Positions 27,191 to 35,810 of a DNA stretch of 64,000 nucleotides are shown here, one piece after another. Both the position numbers and the translations under genes were made by a program. A model generated the notes under the pieces. The model made no database searches. It was given only the letters and a program-made list of their open reading frames with translations, and was not told the origin of the DNA. How positions within the stretch are numbered: position 1 is the stretch's first letter; every line of letters begins with the position of its first letter. Where the stretch lies: the NCBI GenBank assembly GCA_001302245.1, contig LGYU01000009.1, positions 1 through 64,000 of the forward strand, given 5' to 3'. Origin of the DNA: Chitinophagaceae bacterium PMP191F (GTDB lineage Bacteria > Bacteroidota > Bacteroidia > Chitinophagales > Chitinophagaceae).

Positions 27191-27572
27191 ATGTATCTTT
27201 TAAAAAAAGCGCGAACTCTTTGGTGAGTCGTGCGCCTTTCATAACCAGGTCCCAGTTCCGAGATACTATTTCTCCGGTAGACTGAACTTCCCAGCGGCGG
27301 CGCTTTATGCTCAGTTCTACTTTGTTTTCGCGAATCGGAAAGTCTTGTACCCGAACTTCCGGGTAAAATCCTTTGGAGTGAAGTATTTGACCTGCATATT
27401 CGGACGGAGGTAGGTTCTTTTCTTCTAAAAATAAGACCAAGCCTACTTTATCTTTTACAAAGTGAGTGATGTCAAAATAATCAAGTGTCCCTGCTGGTAA
27501 AAAATAGCCTAACAATTCTTTTTCCTGATCCTTTTCCAATGTTCCTTGTCGTTTTATTAGGCTGCAAAACAA
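27171..27572 (-). CDS. ISAon1-type transposase N-terminal-region protein
   Basis: A 133-residue protein of the type annotated as ISAon1 family transposase N-terminal region: LLGYFLPAGTLDYFDITHFV, LEEKNLPPSEYAGQILHSKG, VQDFPIRENKVELSIKRRRW, and GARLTKEFALFLKDTFGR. It would supply the N-terminal DNA-binding part of the transposase. No ATG is present at the front; TTG codons at 27572 or 27539 are the possible starts. It ends in frame 20 bases into ORF2, just after a seven-T four-A tract that could support a +1 shift into ORF2. Confidence 0.8.
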   Translation of the reverse strand: MFCSLIKRQGTLEKDQEKELLGYFLPAGTLDYFDITHFVKDKVGLVLFLEEKNLPPSEYAGQILHSKGFYPEVRVQDFPIRENKVELSIKRRRWEVQSTGEIVSRNWDLVMKGARLTKEFALFLKDTFGRSSD

Positions 27573-27696
27573 CTACTTTCTCCTAAATCCCACAACTTTT
27601 CAACCTGATCCCCAATTTTCAGTATCCGAATACACGTAAGCAAACTAATATTAAATAAACAATGTTATCAGTAATGATGAAAGCCAGTTGTGTAGT

Positions 27697-29013
27697 CTAA
27701 AACGGCGTGATCTTAGCCGGATCAAGCCAACCTGGCACTTCAAAGCCCTTAGCATCTTCATGCGACGCAAAAGCCATCCGCAGATTCATCATAGATTCAT
27801 ACGCTTCACAAATCAATTCCTTTTGCTTCTTGTCATAGTTTTTATCATAGTCATTGGCGGTAATTTTATGCGCTGGCTCTTGCCGTTCTTTGCGTACCTT
27901 TTTGAACACCTTGAATATTTCCTGAATAGCATCGTCTGCTCCATTGCACTTTTTGCGCATCCAGTCCTCGAAAATTCTAAGGGTACCTTTTTGTCTACGT
28001 TCAACCATACCGCCTTCAATAGGTACTAGTTCTTCCAGATCCACTTCACCCCGAAAAAAATCCTTATTTATGTTATCGGAAACCATTTTATCTAACAGCA
28101 AAACGAAATCCAGGTAATTCTTACGTGTGGGCTTAAAAAACAGCGTAAACTCTCTAGGCCTGTCTTCTTTCGTATAACTAACTTTAAACAACTTCTTCCC
28201 AAATATTTTCTCAGCCAGTTCATTCAGGCAGTTTTGCTCCCCGATGAAACCGGAAAAAATACTGTGCCGGAACGTCCATTCGCCGAGGATGATGTTATCG
28301 TAATATTCCCGGAGAACCTGTCCCTGACCAGTATATTCTTTTCCACTCCAGTAAACCTGATGTTCCGGTGTAAGCCTTTTTAAGTAAGTAAGGGGTACTA
28401 CCGCTAACCTCTGACCCATCTCATCGTAACCTAACCCAAAGCTCTTTAAAAAGATCTCATCTTCATCACGAACTAAAGGGCGGTCATTTTCATCGTATTT
28501 GCAATAGATATCACCAGCGTAGTCCTCAAAACGAAAAGCGTATCTTGGATCACCTGCATACCTGTCTAGCACTTCAATATCGAAATAAAAAAGCCTTAAC
28601 TGGGGAACTCCCAGAGCCAGCTTCTTAGAATAAACAGCTGTACCAAATTCAGCAAGGTCACGATGCTTGCACAGGTAAGCCGGTGAAGGATAAAGACAAA
28701 TTGGAAACTCTGTATTCTCCGCATAAAAAGTAAAGTCACCCATTGTGTGCTCCGTAACCGTAGTGCTTTTGGCTTTCTGTAATATGTGGCACTGATCTTC
28801 AAGTTGGAAATGCTGAAATCCGATAATATGAGGATTAGTACTGGATTGGATGGAAACCAAGTCATCCATAACTAATTCAATGATCAGATCAATGGAAACT
28901 TTGTAATCAATTTCCAGTTCATCTCCAATAGATCGCAAGGGAATGCCATTGTAGTCTTTCGATTCTACAAAGAACTTAAATATTAAATTCAGAATCCGTT
29001 CTTTATCATCCAT
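27697..29013 (-). CDS. Uncharacterised protein; possible winged-helix N-terminus and HEPN-like C-terminus
   Basis: A 438-residue cytosolic protein that I do not recognise. Residues 1-75 look like a winged helix-turn-helix (MDDKERILNLIFKFFVESKD, LRSIGDELEIDYKVSIDLII, ELVMDDLVSI). The middle, about 90-330, is a mixed alpha/beta region rich in aromatic residues with no motif I know. The C-terminus is helical and carries RQEPAH at about 377-382, an RX4H motif as in HEPN ribonucleases, between two long helices (AIQEIFKVFKKVRKE and KKQKELICEAYESMMNLRMA). HEPN proteins are common toxins and antiviral RNases. It sits next to an IS in a decayed island, with a strong palindrome 30 bases upstream. The HEPN call is inference from one motif and context. 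Confidence 0.6.
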   Translation of the reverse strand: MDDKERILNLIFKFFVESKDYNGIPLRSIGDELEIDYKVSIDLIIELVMDDLVSIQSSTNPHIIGFQHFQLEDQCHILQKAKSTTVTEHTMGDFTFYAENTEFPICLYPSPAYLCKHRDLAEFGTAVYSKKLALGVPQLRLFYFDIEVLDRYAGDPRYAFRFEDYAGDIYCKYDENDRPLVRDEDEIFLKSFGLGYDEMGQRLAVVPLTYLKRLTPEHQVYWSGKEYTGQGQVLREYYDNIILGEWTFRHSIFSGFIGEQNCLNELAEKIFGKKLFKVSYTKEDRPREFTLFFKPTRKNYLDFVLLLDKMVSDNINKDFFRGEVDLEELVPIEGGMVERRQKGTLRIFEDWMRKKCNGADDAIQEIFKVFKKVRKERQEPAHKITANDYDKNYDKKQKELICEAYESMMNLRMAFASHEDAKGFEVPGWLDPAKITPF

Positions 29014-29043
29014 TGTTAGTTAGATTTTAAAGGCCACTAAAAA

Positions 29044-29061
29044 TGCAACAATTTTGTTGCA
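29044..29061. promoter_or_regulatory. Palindrome upstream of the HEPN-like gene
   Basis: TGCAACAA TT TTGTTGCA, an 8-bp perfect inverted repeat with a 2-base centre, begins 30 bases upstream of the ATG at 29013. Its size suits a dimeric repressor; the protein's own winged-helix-like N-terminus is the first candidate. Confidence 0.5.
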
Positions 29062-29258
29062 ACGAATATAACTTTTTAAAGGGCAATCAACAGGCAGCGA
29101 CTATTCCAGATTGGAACTACTTAATTTTTATATCTGACTTACCATTCCGTAACCAGCTTAAAGGGTAATCATACATTGCAAAAGGTTTTATCTGCATGTA
29201 ATTAACAAGTGGCATTCAGAAGTATTTTAAATCATTTTTTTTACACAAAATAGCGATT

Positions 29259-29929
29259 ATGATAGTAAATGCTTCCGACTACCTGGACCATCATAACCAG
29301 GCTCTATGGGATGAACTGAGTAGTGATTATGCCATTACAATAAGTACGACAACCAAAGATTACTGTGAGATAGACATTCGCGATAAGGTGGTAGAAATAC
29401 GTGTTGTCACCGGCCCTGCGTGTAAAGATAGTTTCGTTTATGAGTTGCTTCATCTGCATCTCGATCAAATGAAAATTAAAGTGGGCCCCTTGCTTCAGCT
29501 TCTTTCTAGTGAAACTCCTCGTTTATCACCTATTTTCCCAGAAACATTATGAAGTGATATTTCAAATTGCCTGGAGTATGTTAAAATGCTCCCCTGTTTC
29601 TCAATATGGGATTTGAGCGTCGAAAGTTTGTTTCCGACTATGATACTCACAGAGGATACAAAGATAAACTTGAATTTATCTTAGATTATATAGGGGGCAC
29701 AGGAGATCGTTGGAGAATAGCTTGCCGCCTTTATCTGGGTAGGTGTTTTGCTATGAAAGCATGCCCAAACGACGACTTTAACTATGAGGATCAACTGAAA
29801 GTATTGCAACACGTTGACTCCGACTTATACCAGATATGTGAAACAGTATGGAATGACTGGGAGAGCTATGATTACACTGATAATGACAGCTTTGAGAACT
29901 CCTACAAACCATCTCTTGCGAATTCATAG
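29259..29929 (+). pseudogene. Unknown-function gene broken by TGA and a frameshift
   Basis: Two adjacent frames read as one protein. The first (29259-29552, 97 residues) contains DYCEIDIRDKVVEIRVV and SFVYELLHLHLDQMKIKVGP, where ELLHLHLD resembles a zinc-peptidase-like helix, then ends at TGA. The same frame continues past the stop as SDISNCLEYVKMLPCF, and a shift of frame near 29600 leads into the second part (from 29606: MGFERRKFVSDYD, then YLGRCFAMKACPNDDF and VDSDLYQICETVWNDW). Joined, the text ISNCLEYVKMLPCF-NMGFERRKF is smooth, which supports a single ancestral gene of about 220 residues. Family unknown to me. It faces the HEPN-like gene divergently. Confidence 0.65.
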
Positions 29930-30085
29930 AGATGCTCAGGGAATGGGTAGAAAAGAGAATTGTGCTGAGGTTCCCAGGTGGTATCTAATGCCAAAGTCGT
30001 TTCCTGCAGGCTTTAGCAAATTAACATGATGCTTCTTCTCTTTCATAAGTTTATTTTCCCGGAGCAACATTAACCCGAACAAAAA

Positions 30086-30112
30086 TGTAGGTGCAGGCCT
30101 TGGCCTGCACCT
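30086..30112 (-). terminator. Hairpin with T-run on the minus strand
   Basis: An 11-bp stem AGGTGCAGGCC / GGCCTGCACCT with a minimal 2-base loop (30089-30112); on the minus strand it is followed by ACATTTTT. It lies 20 bases beyond the stop of the small minus-strand ORF at 30132. Confidence 0.55.
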
Positions 30113-30131
30113 TACAATCATAGCCGTTTCA

Positions 30132-30377
30132 TTATACAGATTCGTCTTCAAGATAAACGACATTGATGCCTGCGTCATCGTATGAAAACGTGTTCATGTG
30201 GTTAATGAACTCACTATAACACGAAAGAACTCCTTTAATTCTGGAAACAACGCTGTCCAAATCAGTTAGCCGCTCAGGCTGCCCGAGCCAGTTCCCCAAA
30301 ACGGTAAACGCTTTGACTGCGAAAAGATCGGCACACCGGTTCATCGATAAATATCTTCCCCAACCCAAATGGCGCAT
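30132..30377 (-). CDS. Small ORF, 81 residues, unknown
   Basis: Start at ATG 30377 (MRHLGWGRYLSMNRCADLFA), ending in DAGINVVYLEDESV. Composition is protein-like, with a balanced helix (LTDLDSVVSRIKGVLSCYSE), and a hairpin with a minus-strand T-run follows its stop, which is the main support. The frame is also open further upstream without a clear start, so it may be the remnant of a longer gene. No homology recognised. Confidence 0.4.
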   Translation of the reverse strand: MRHLGWGRYLSMNRCADLFAVKAFTVLGNWLGQPERLTDLDSVVSRIKGVLSCYSEFINHMNTFSYDDAGINVVYLEDESV

Positions 30378-30571
30378 ACAGTGCAAGCCAGATTGTAATG
30401 TCTTTATTGTTGTGAAAACAGCTTGAATTAATGCAAATACCAGGTTTTCGGAGAATAGGATCAGTATTTGGTAAAGGCCAGTTTTTTGGTAATGTCCTGT
30501 AATGCGATCAATGAAATTATGTTGCCGGAAGCATCCCGCTCAAAAGAAATACGCAGCCGGTCTTTTGCTTC

Positions 30572-31915
30572 CTAGATAGTAAACAATCCATCTGTCAATT
30601 GTAATAAAGCAAAACCATTACCTCCACCCATTTTCAGTCGCAAATCGTTTCCCGCTATTTCTATTTTAGCTTCAGTATTATTGGCACTTTTATAATTACC
30701 TGCATACTTTACTTTTTCACTTTCAGTTAACGGAGCAATTGTTTTGGTCTGCATTACAGGCCAGTTATAGGCATTTGCAATACTTCTGATCATTTCCAGG
30801 CAAAACCACTCACCGCCATCAGAGTTTGTCAATACAACAGCACCTTTCCCCTCCGTTATACCGTAGAGCAGTGCTACATAACCTGCATTATTACCACTGT
30901 GCCAGAAGCTTAAACACTTATCTGAACCCAGCAAATGCATGCCTAGTCCTGTATTGTTGATCTGTGGTGTCAGCATCTCTTTTGTTAATGCAGTGTTTAA
31001 CACCAATTCGGATTGCCCGTTACTTTCTTTCTGGATCTCGATTAACAGCTTTGCCGCGTCTTCAGCTGTGGTCCACGGACCGGCAGCTGCCATTTCGGGG
31101 TAAACATTGTATTTTCTTTTCTTATCGGTTTTGCCATTGGCTTGATGACCGCGTGCAATGTCTTTTTTCAGGTTGATGTCCGGCTGGTGGTCGTATGTAG
31201 TATTTGTCATGCCGATCGGTTGGAAAACCACTCGTTCTACGTATTGCCGGAAGGGCATGCCGGTGATATCTTCTATCAACTGCTGTATAATAATAAAGCC
31301 ACCGCCGGAATAACGCTCTTTTGAACCCGGCACAGCTGCAGGCACCAGTTTCTTTTTGTTGTTTGCCGGTTTTTCAGCGTTCAGCACCTGTTGCAGTGAA
31401 GGGATCGTTGCCGAAGGATAATATCCTTCAAAGCCGTAGTCATCTGTCAGACCAGCGGAATGTGAAAGCAATGTTCGTAAGGTTACTTTCTTTTCGCTTG
31501 TAAACTGGTTGTCCGGCACCTTCCAGCTTTTCAGTTTATTGTTAACATCTTCATCCAGGCTAATTTTTTCTTCTTTTACCAGGTGTAATGCTGCCAGTGT
31601 GGTTATTATCTTTCCTATCGATGCCAGCTGGAATAAGGTCCCAGGAGAAACGCTGTCTGCAGTATTGTCTGCATCTTTTATGCCATATCCTTTCATCCAT
31701 TCAATCTTTCCGTTGTTCACCACAGCTACGCTTACACCATTTACACGGCGTTCTTTCATCCGGTCATATACATCACTTTTAATGAATGCTTCGCCTTTTG
31801 TTACAAATTCAGCTTTTGTTAAACCATTCTCGACCTCTTTTATTTTTTGTTCAATACTGGTTTGTGCAGTTGCATTAAAAAAAACAAAACAAGCAAGGGT
31901 TGCAATGAATTTCAT
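30572..31915 (-). CDS. Serine hydrolase (beta-lactamase/AmpC class C fold), C-terminus cut by TAG
   Basis: 447 residues from ATG 31915 (MKFIATLACFVFFNATAQTS, signal peptide), exported to the periplasm. The class C fold is shown by FQLASIGKIITTLAALHLV (Ser-x-x-Lys catalytic pair), ERYSGGGFIIIQQLIEDI (Tyr of YSN-type motif, here YSG) and FWHSGNNAGY (HxG motif). Relatives are D-Ala-D-Ala carboxypeptidases, esterases and peptidases. The frame stops at TAG 30572 after LTDGLFTI but continues in frame for 36 codons (EAKDRLRISFERDASGNI and onward) to TGA 30461, text typical of the family's C-terminal beta domain. So the present protein is probably shortened. It follows the permease gene by 50 bases on the same strand. 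Confidence 0.85.
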   Translation of the reverse strand: MKFIATLACFVFFNATAQTSIEQKIKEVENGLTKAEFVTKGEAFIKSDVYDRMKERRVNGVSVAVVNNGKIEWMKGYGIKDADNTADSVSPGTLFQLASIGKIITTLAALHLVKEEKISLDEDVNNKLKSWKVPDNQFTSEKKVTLRTLLSHSAGLTDDYGFEGYYPSATIPSLQQVLNAEKPANNKKKLVPAAVPGSKERYSGGGFIIIQQLIEDITGMPFRQYVERVVFQPIGMTNTTYDHQPDINLKKDIARGHQANGKTDKKRKYNVYPEMAAAGPWTTAEDAAKLLIEIQKESNGQSELVLNTALTKEMLTPQINNTGLGMHLLGSDKCLSFWHSGNNAGYVALLYGITEGKGAVVLTNSDGGEWFCLEMIRSIANAYNWPVMQTKTIAPLTESEKVKYAGNYKSANNTEAKIEIAGNDLRLKMGGGNGFALLQLTDGLFTI

Positions 31916-31965
31916 ATTCTTTATTTGGTTAAAAGCAGCGTTTCTGAAAACAATATCAATATGAG

Positions 31966-34347
31966 TTATTCTGTCTTTAAACTCTTCACAGGATTCATCA
32001 GGGCAACTTTGATACTTTGGTAGCTTACTGTGATTAGGGTTATTGTTACGGCACCTATAGCTGTAACAATAAAAATCCACCAACTGATTCCTGTGCGGTA
32101 TTGGTAATTGAGCAGCCACGTGTGCATAGCGTACCAGGCTATGGGTATTGCAATGATGAGCGATGTACTGATCAATATGATAAACTCCCTGCTCATTAAT
32201 CTCCACAGATTGAAAACAGAAGCTCCCAGTACTTTGCGTACGCCTATTTCTTTTGTACGTTGTTCTGCCATAAAAGATGCCATGCCAAACAAACCAAGAG
32301 CGCTTATCAAAACAGCTAATACTGCAAAAATACTTGCCAGCCTGCCAACACGCACTTCATTATTGAATTTCTTTGCATAATCTTCATCAACAAAACTATA
32401 TTCAAAGGCTACAGCCGGGTTATATTTTTTGTATATTTCTTTAATAGCAGCTAATGTATTGCTCATGGAAGAAGAAGGGTTCACCCTTACTATAATATTA
32501 TTTAATGAACCAAAGTGCAGGTAGTAGAAGCTTTGCTTTATTGGATCATAAGGACTTTGGGTAATCATATTCTTCACTACACCAATAATGTGTACCGGGC
32601 TGTTCTTACCCCATTTTATTATTTCACCTAAAGGATCTTTAAAACCCAGGTATGCTACAGTCGCTTCGTTGATGATGATTGCGGTAGAATCTGATGGGAA
32701 GTCCCTGCTAAAATCCCTGCCGCTAATGATCTGCCAGCCAGAAGCTTTGCCAAACTCCGGGGTAACCCCCATTGTTACAAATTCTTCCTGCATTTGCGGA
32801 TCTTTTCCTCTCCAGTCAAGTCCGCTGTTGGTAATATAGTTATTGGTTACAGGTGTTTCACTTTCTGCAACCTCAGAAATATGGCCGGTATGCAGCAGGT
32901 CTGCCCTGAAAGCATCAAAATGTTGATGGATATTTTCAGCACTCATGTTTATGACCCCTTTGCTGTCATATCCAATCGGCCTGTTTTTAACGTATTGTAT
33001 TTGCTTAAATACCACAATGGTGCCTATTATTAAAATAACGGAAACAGTAAACTGTGCTGTTACAAGTATCCTGCGCGGAATAGCAGCCCTGCGCCCTGCA
33101 CGGAAAGTGCCTTTTAATACTTTAACAGGTTTGAAGGATGACAGATAAAATGCGGGGTAACTACCGGCCAGCAGGCCTGTAAACACAGTGAAGCTGATGC
33201 CCAGTAACCAGAACAGAGGGGTTGTCCAGGGCAAGGTTATTTCCTTGCCGGCTATATCATTAAAAAAAGGCAGTGCAAGCTGTGCAAGCGCCAGTGCTGC
33301 GGCAAATGCAAATATTGCTACAACAATTGATTCACTTAAGAACTGGTATATTAACATCCGGCGCAATGAGCCTACTGTTTTGCGGATACCAACTTCCTTC
33401 GCCCTTTTTTCGCTGCGGGCTGTGCTAAGGTTCATAAAGTTTATACAGGCAAGTAATAACACAAATAAGCCTGTAATGCCAAATAGCCATACATAAGTTA
33501 TTCTGCCGCCTGTATCAATACCATTTTTAAAATCACCGTAAAGGTGCCAGCTACTCATGGGTTGCAGAAAAATGACCGGGTTATTTATGGCAGCATCTCC
33601 GCTGATATGCCGCATTTTGGCATCTTTTATTTTAGCTGATGCCTGCTGCATATCTACATTGTCTTCAATTTGTACATAGGTCTGGAACCAGCTTGCACCC
33701 CATGGGTTTTTTAGTATGTTATCAAATCCCTGGCTTTTAAACATTAGTTCCCAGGGAGCTATAAATGTCAGTTTGTTAAAGCTTGAATTGAATGGAAGGT
33801 CTTTGTAAACACCTGTCACTTTTACTTCAACATTATTATCAATAGTCATGATCTTACCTGCAACATCATCTGTGTTAAAGATTTTTCTTGCGGCTGACTG
33901 GGATAACAGTATTGAGTGGATATCAGTCAAACCTGCGCGCTCGCCAGACAACATCGTAAGCGAAAGCATGTCCGGGGCATGCGGTTCCATATAGGCACCG
34001 TCTATTTTCAACTTCTTGTTGTCAAGGGTAACGGTATGCTTGCTGATATGGCTGCTTCGTACAACATACCTGAAATTGCTGCCATATTCATTCTGCAGCA
34101 CAGGTCCCAAAGGAGCAGGTACGTTGTCCCAGGTTTGTACATTGTTGTTAAATGTCTGGTTCTGCATCACCTGCGCAATGCGGCTATAGTTCTCAAAGTT
34201 TTTATTGTACGATAGTTCATCCCATACCCATAAAGCTATCAGCATAGATACTGCCATGCCTACTGAAAGTCCGGTAATGTTTAAGAAGGAATGCATTTTG
34301 CCCTTTGTAAGATTGCGCAACGCGATCTTCATGTAATTCTTTAGCAT
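31966..34347 (-). CDS. FtsX/MacB-type ABC transporter permease, paralogue A
   Basis: 793 residues from ATG 34347 (MLKNYMKIALRNLTKGKMHS); another ATG is 6 bases upstream. Two copies of the MacB-like periplasmic core and FtsX domain are present: an N-terminal membrane helix (FLNITGLSVGMAVSMLIALW), a periplasmic domain, a first FtsX region with LLACINFMNLSTARSEKRAK and EVGIRKTVGSLR, then a second set ending FGMASFMAEQRTKEIGVRKV. Such proteins work with a separate ATPase on lipoproteins, peptides or drugs by mechanotransmission; no ATPase gene lies in the window. It is paralogous along its whole length to the permease at 38608 and shares its upstream 20-bp motif. Confidence 0.93.
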   Translation of the reverse strand: MLKNYMKIALRNLTKGKMHSFLNITGLSVGMAVSMLIALWVWDELSYNKNFENYSRIAQVMQNQTFNNNVQTWDNVPAPLGPVLQNEYGSNFRYVVRSSHISKHTVTLDNKKLKIDGAYMEPHAPDMLSLTMLSGERAGLTDIHSILLSQSAARKIFNTDDVAGKIMTIDNNVEVKVTGVYKDLPFNSSFNKLTFIAPWELMFKSQGFDNILKNPWGASWFQTYVQIEDNVDMQQASAKIKDAKMRHISGDAAINNPVIFLQPMSSWHLYGDFKNGIDTGGRITYVWLFGITGLFVLLLACINFMNLSTARSEKRAKEVGIRKTVGSLRRMLIYQFLSESIVVAIFAFAAALALAQLALPFFNDIAGKEITLPWTTPLFWLLGISFTVFTGLLAGSYPAFYLSSFKPVKVLKGTFRAGRRAAIPRRILVTAQFTVSVILIIGTIVVFKQIQYVKNRPIGYDSKGVINMSAENIHQHFDAFRADLLHTGHISEVAESETPVTNNYITNSGLDWRGKDPQMQEEFVTMGVTPEFGKASGWQIISGRDFSRDFPSDSTAIIINEATVAYLGFKDPLGEIIKWGKNSPVHIIGVVKNMITQSPYDPIKQSFYYLHFGSLNNIIVRVNPSSSMSNTLAAIKEIYKKYNPAVAFEYSFVDEDYAKKFNNEVRVGRLASIFAVLAVLISALGLFGMASFMAEQRTKEIGVRKVLGASVFNLWRLMSREFIILISTSLIIAIPIAWYAMHTWLLNYQYRTGISWWIFIVTAIGAVTITLITVSYQSIKVALMNPVKSLKTE

Positions 34348-34467
34348 AGTCATTTCTATTGAAGTTTACCTGATGTGAAGGTCACTTTTCAATCTTTTTG
34401 AAACCAAAAAAATGCCGCTATTTTAGCAGCTGTAAATCAAATTCTTATGTCTTGCTAAAATCAGGTA

Positions 34468-34487
34468 CTGTACGGTTTTGTTACAAC
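34468..34487 (-). promoter_or_regulatory. Conserved 20-bp element upstream of permease A
   Basis: CTGTACGGTTTTGTTACAAC is identical to the element at 41103 and lies 121 bases upstream of the permease A start, compared with 117 for permease B. It contains TGTA and TACA arms 9 bases apart, so a dimeric activator or repressor could bind. The rest of the two upstream regions is much less alike. Confidence 0.6.
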
Positions 34488-34535
34488 TTTTGTTCAGAAC
34501 CGGACACCGGTTTTAATGCCGTATGATCACAGGTC

Positions 34536-35804
34536 TTATAGCAGCTTATTGATACTGATCCATCTTTTTTCGTTGTGCAGAATGGTAAATGCTGACTGCT
34601 CAAGTAATGCACGTGTCAGATATTTTCTCATAAATAGCAGTTCCAGGAAATCGAGTGCAATACTTTTGTATTGTTCATCCTGGTTAACGGCTGCAATGTT
34701 TGAGAAAATGACAGCCGCTTTAAAATTGTCTTCATTACTCATGCCGCCTAAAAACGTAGAGGCTGTATTATAATAATCGTATGTTTTTTGAAAATCCTTC
34801 TGCTGATAAAAGTAGCGGGCGCTGTCTATCAATGAATGCACGTATACCTGTTCTGCGACATCACGCTGTTGCTGCTGTGCAGCAGTTAAAGTGTGATACT
34901 CCATGCCATAGGTAAGCGCATAGATCTGCAGCGGTTGTAATCCCATTGCTTTTCTGCGTTCATTGACATTGGCTTCTTCTGTAACAGGTCTGAAACCGGA
35001 TGCCTGGCCGTTTTGTGTCCAGATTACCTGCGTGCCATACAGTTGTTTATAATTCAGGTTACATTTTACCCGGTCGTATAGAAACGCATAGTTTTCATGA
35101 TTCAGTTGCGTGGTGCCTTTCCATTTTTCCATTTCGTACAAGGTGGCCTGCTGAAAAAGCACATCATTATCAGCATGCTGCACTACAAGCCACAGATTGT
35201 TCTGACCATCTTTCCCTATCTGCAGCATAGTAGGCCAGCCATATTGCCGGATGATCTCTTTGGCTCTTTGCTGGTTATTGGCATCAGCCTGCATGATCTG
35301 ACGATTAATACTTTTTAGCAGGCTATCATTTTTTGCCTGTACTTTTTTGTACCTGAGTTGCTGATCGACCAGCATCATCTGGTTGATCTCTTTTCTTAAA
35401 GAGGAAAGCTGCAGCGTACGTGCATATTGTTGTTCTTTGCTTACAGATTCCCGTACGATCTTTTCCCAGTCTGCTGGTGCTGTTTTCCTCAGATAATTAA
35501 AATAAGGATCTGCAGACAACCAGTCGGCTTCTGTCCAGCCCTTTTGAAGCGCTATCTTTAAATAGTAAAAGGCTTTGGGTGCATTGCTGTCCAGGGCATA
35601 TACACCGGCTGCCTTATAGGCGGTCAGCGCATCGGGTTTCTGTATTTTAAAAGCTTTATCATATTCCGTAATTGCCGCCCGGTAATTTTTCTGCAGGTGT
35701 AATAAGCCTGCTTTTGCAATTAAAGCCTGGTAGATACTGTCTGGTTGTGCATGGGTATGCAGTACATAAAGACACAGCAGGAGTGCGAACGAAAGCTTTT
35801 TCAT
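34536..35804 (-). CDS. Secreted TPR plus DUF6624-like protein
   Basis: 422 residues from ATG 35804 (MKKLSFALLLCLYVLHTHAQ, signal peptide; another ATG 6 bases upstream). The N-terminal 110 residues are TPR-like (GLLHLQKNYRAAITEYDKAF, then APKAFYYLKIALQKGW) and match the N-terminal module of the esterase at 58928. The centre (IIRQYGWPTMLQIGKDGQNN, LWLVVQHADNDVLFQQA, ENYAFLYDRV, LYGTQV, VNERRKAMGL) is a DUF6624-like domain shared with the small protein at 58255. A C-terminal helical stretch follows. It joins in one chain two modules that the 58-60 kb operon encodes as neighbours. Molecular function unknown. Confidence 0.8.
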   Translation of the reverse strand: MKKLSFALLLCLYVLHTHAQPDSIYQALIAKAGLLHLQKNYRAAITEYDKAFKIQKPDALTAYKAAGVYALDSNAPKAFYYLKIALQKGWTEADWLSADPYFNYLRKTAPADWEKIVRESVSKEQQYARTLQLSSLRKEINQMMLVDQQLRYKKVQAKNDSLLKSINRQIMQADANNQQRAKEIIRQYGWPTMLQIGKDGQNNLWLVVQHADNDVLFQQATLYEMEKWKGTTQLNHENYAFLYDRVKCNLNYKQLYGTQVIWTQNGQASGFRPVTEEANVNERRKAMGLQPLQIYALTYGMEYHTLTAAQQQQRDVAEQVYVHSLIDSARYFYQQKDFQKTYDYYNTASTFLGGMSNEDNFKAAVIFSNIAAVNQDEQYKSIALDFLELLFMRKYLTRALLEQSAFTILHNEKRWISINKLL

Positions 35805-35810
35805 TGCCAT

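Larger units (their letters stand above)
26169..27617 (-). mobile_element. ISAon1-like (ISL3 superfamily) insertion sequence, probably inactive
   Basis: About 1.45 kb bounded by imperfect 32-bp inverted repeats: 26169-26200 (contains AAGTTGTGGGATT) and 27586-27617 (contains AATCCCACAACTT), matching outward through GGATCA with a few mismatches. It carries two overlapping minus-strand ORFs, the N-terminal-region protein and the DDE transposase, as in ISAon1-type elements of Bacteroidota. I could not find a flanking target-site duplication. The transposase has a nonsense codon before its last catalytic residue, so this copy probably cannot move itself. Confidence 0.8.

Noticed and set aside
29259-29929. 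Two adjacent short ORFs as a toxin-antitoxin operon
   Set aside because: The text past the first stop joins the second ORF smoothly, so they are pieces of one broken gene.
26384-30574. Stop-codon recoding as an explanation for the interrupted genes
   Set aside because: The three interruptions use TAA, TGA and TAG, and all three also serve as normal stops in neighbouring genes. Point mutations explain this better.
25801-31915. Integrative element with tRNA attachment sites
   Set aside because: No integrase gene and no second copy of the tRNA 3' end were found in the window; only an IS is present.
30964-31964. Several plus-strand open frames antisense to the serine hydrolase
   Set aside because: They lack domain signatures and mirror the strongly supported minus-strand hydrolase gene.
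34495-34515. AACCGG-ACA-CCGGTT hairpin as terminator of the TPR/DUF6624 gene
   Set aside because: The stem has only 6 bp and no T-run follows on the minus strand.
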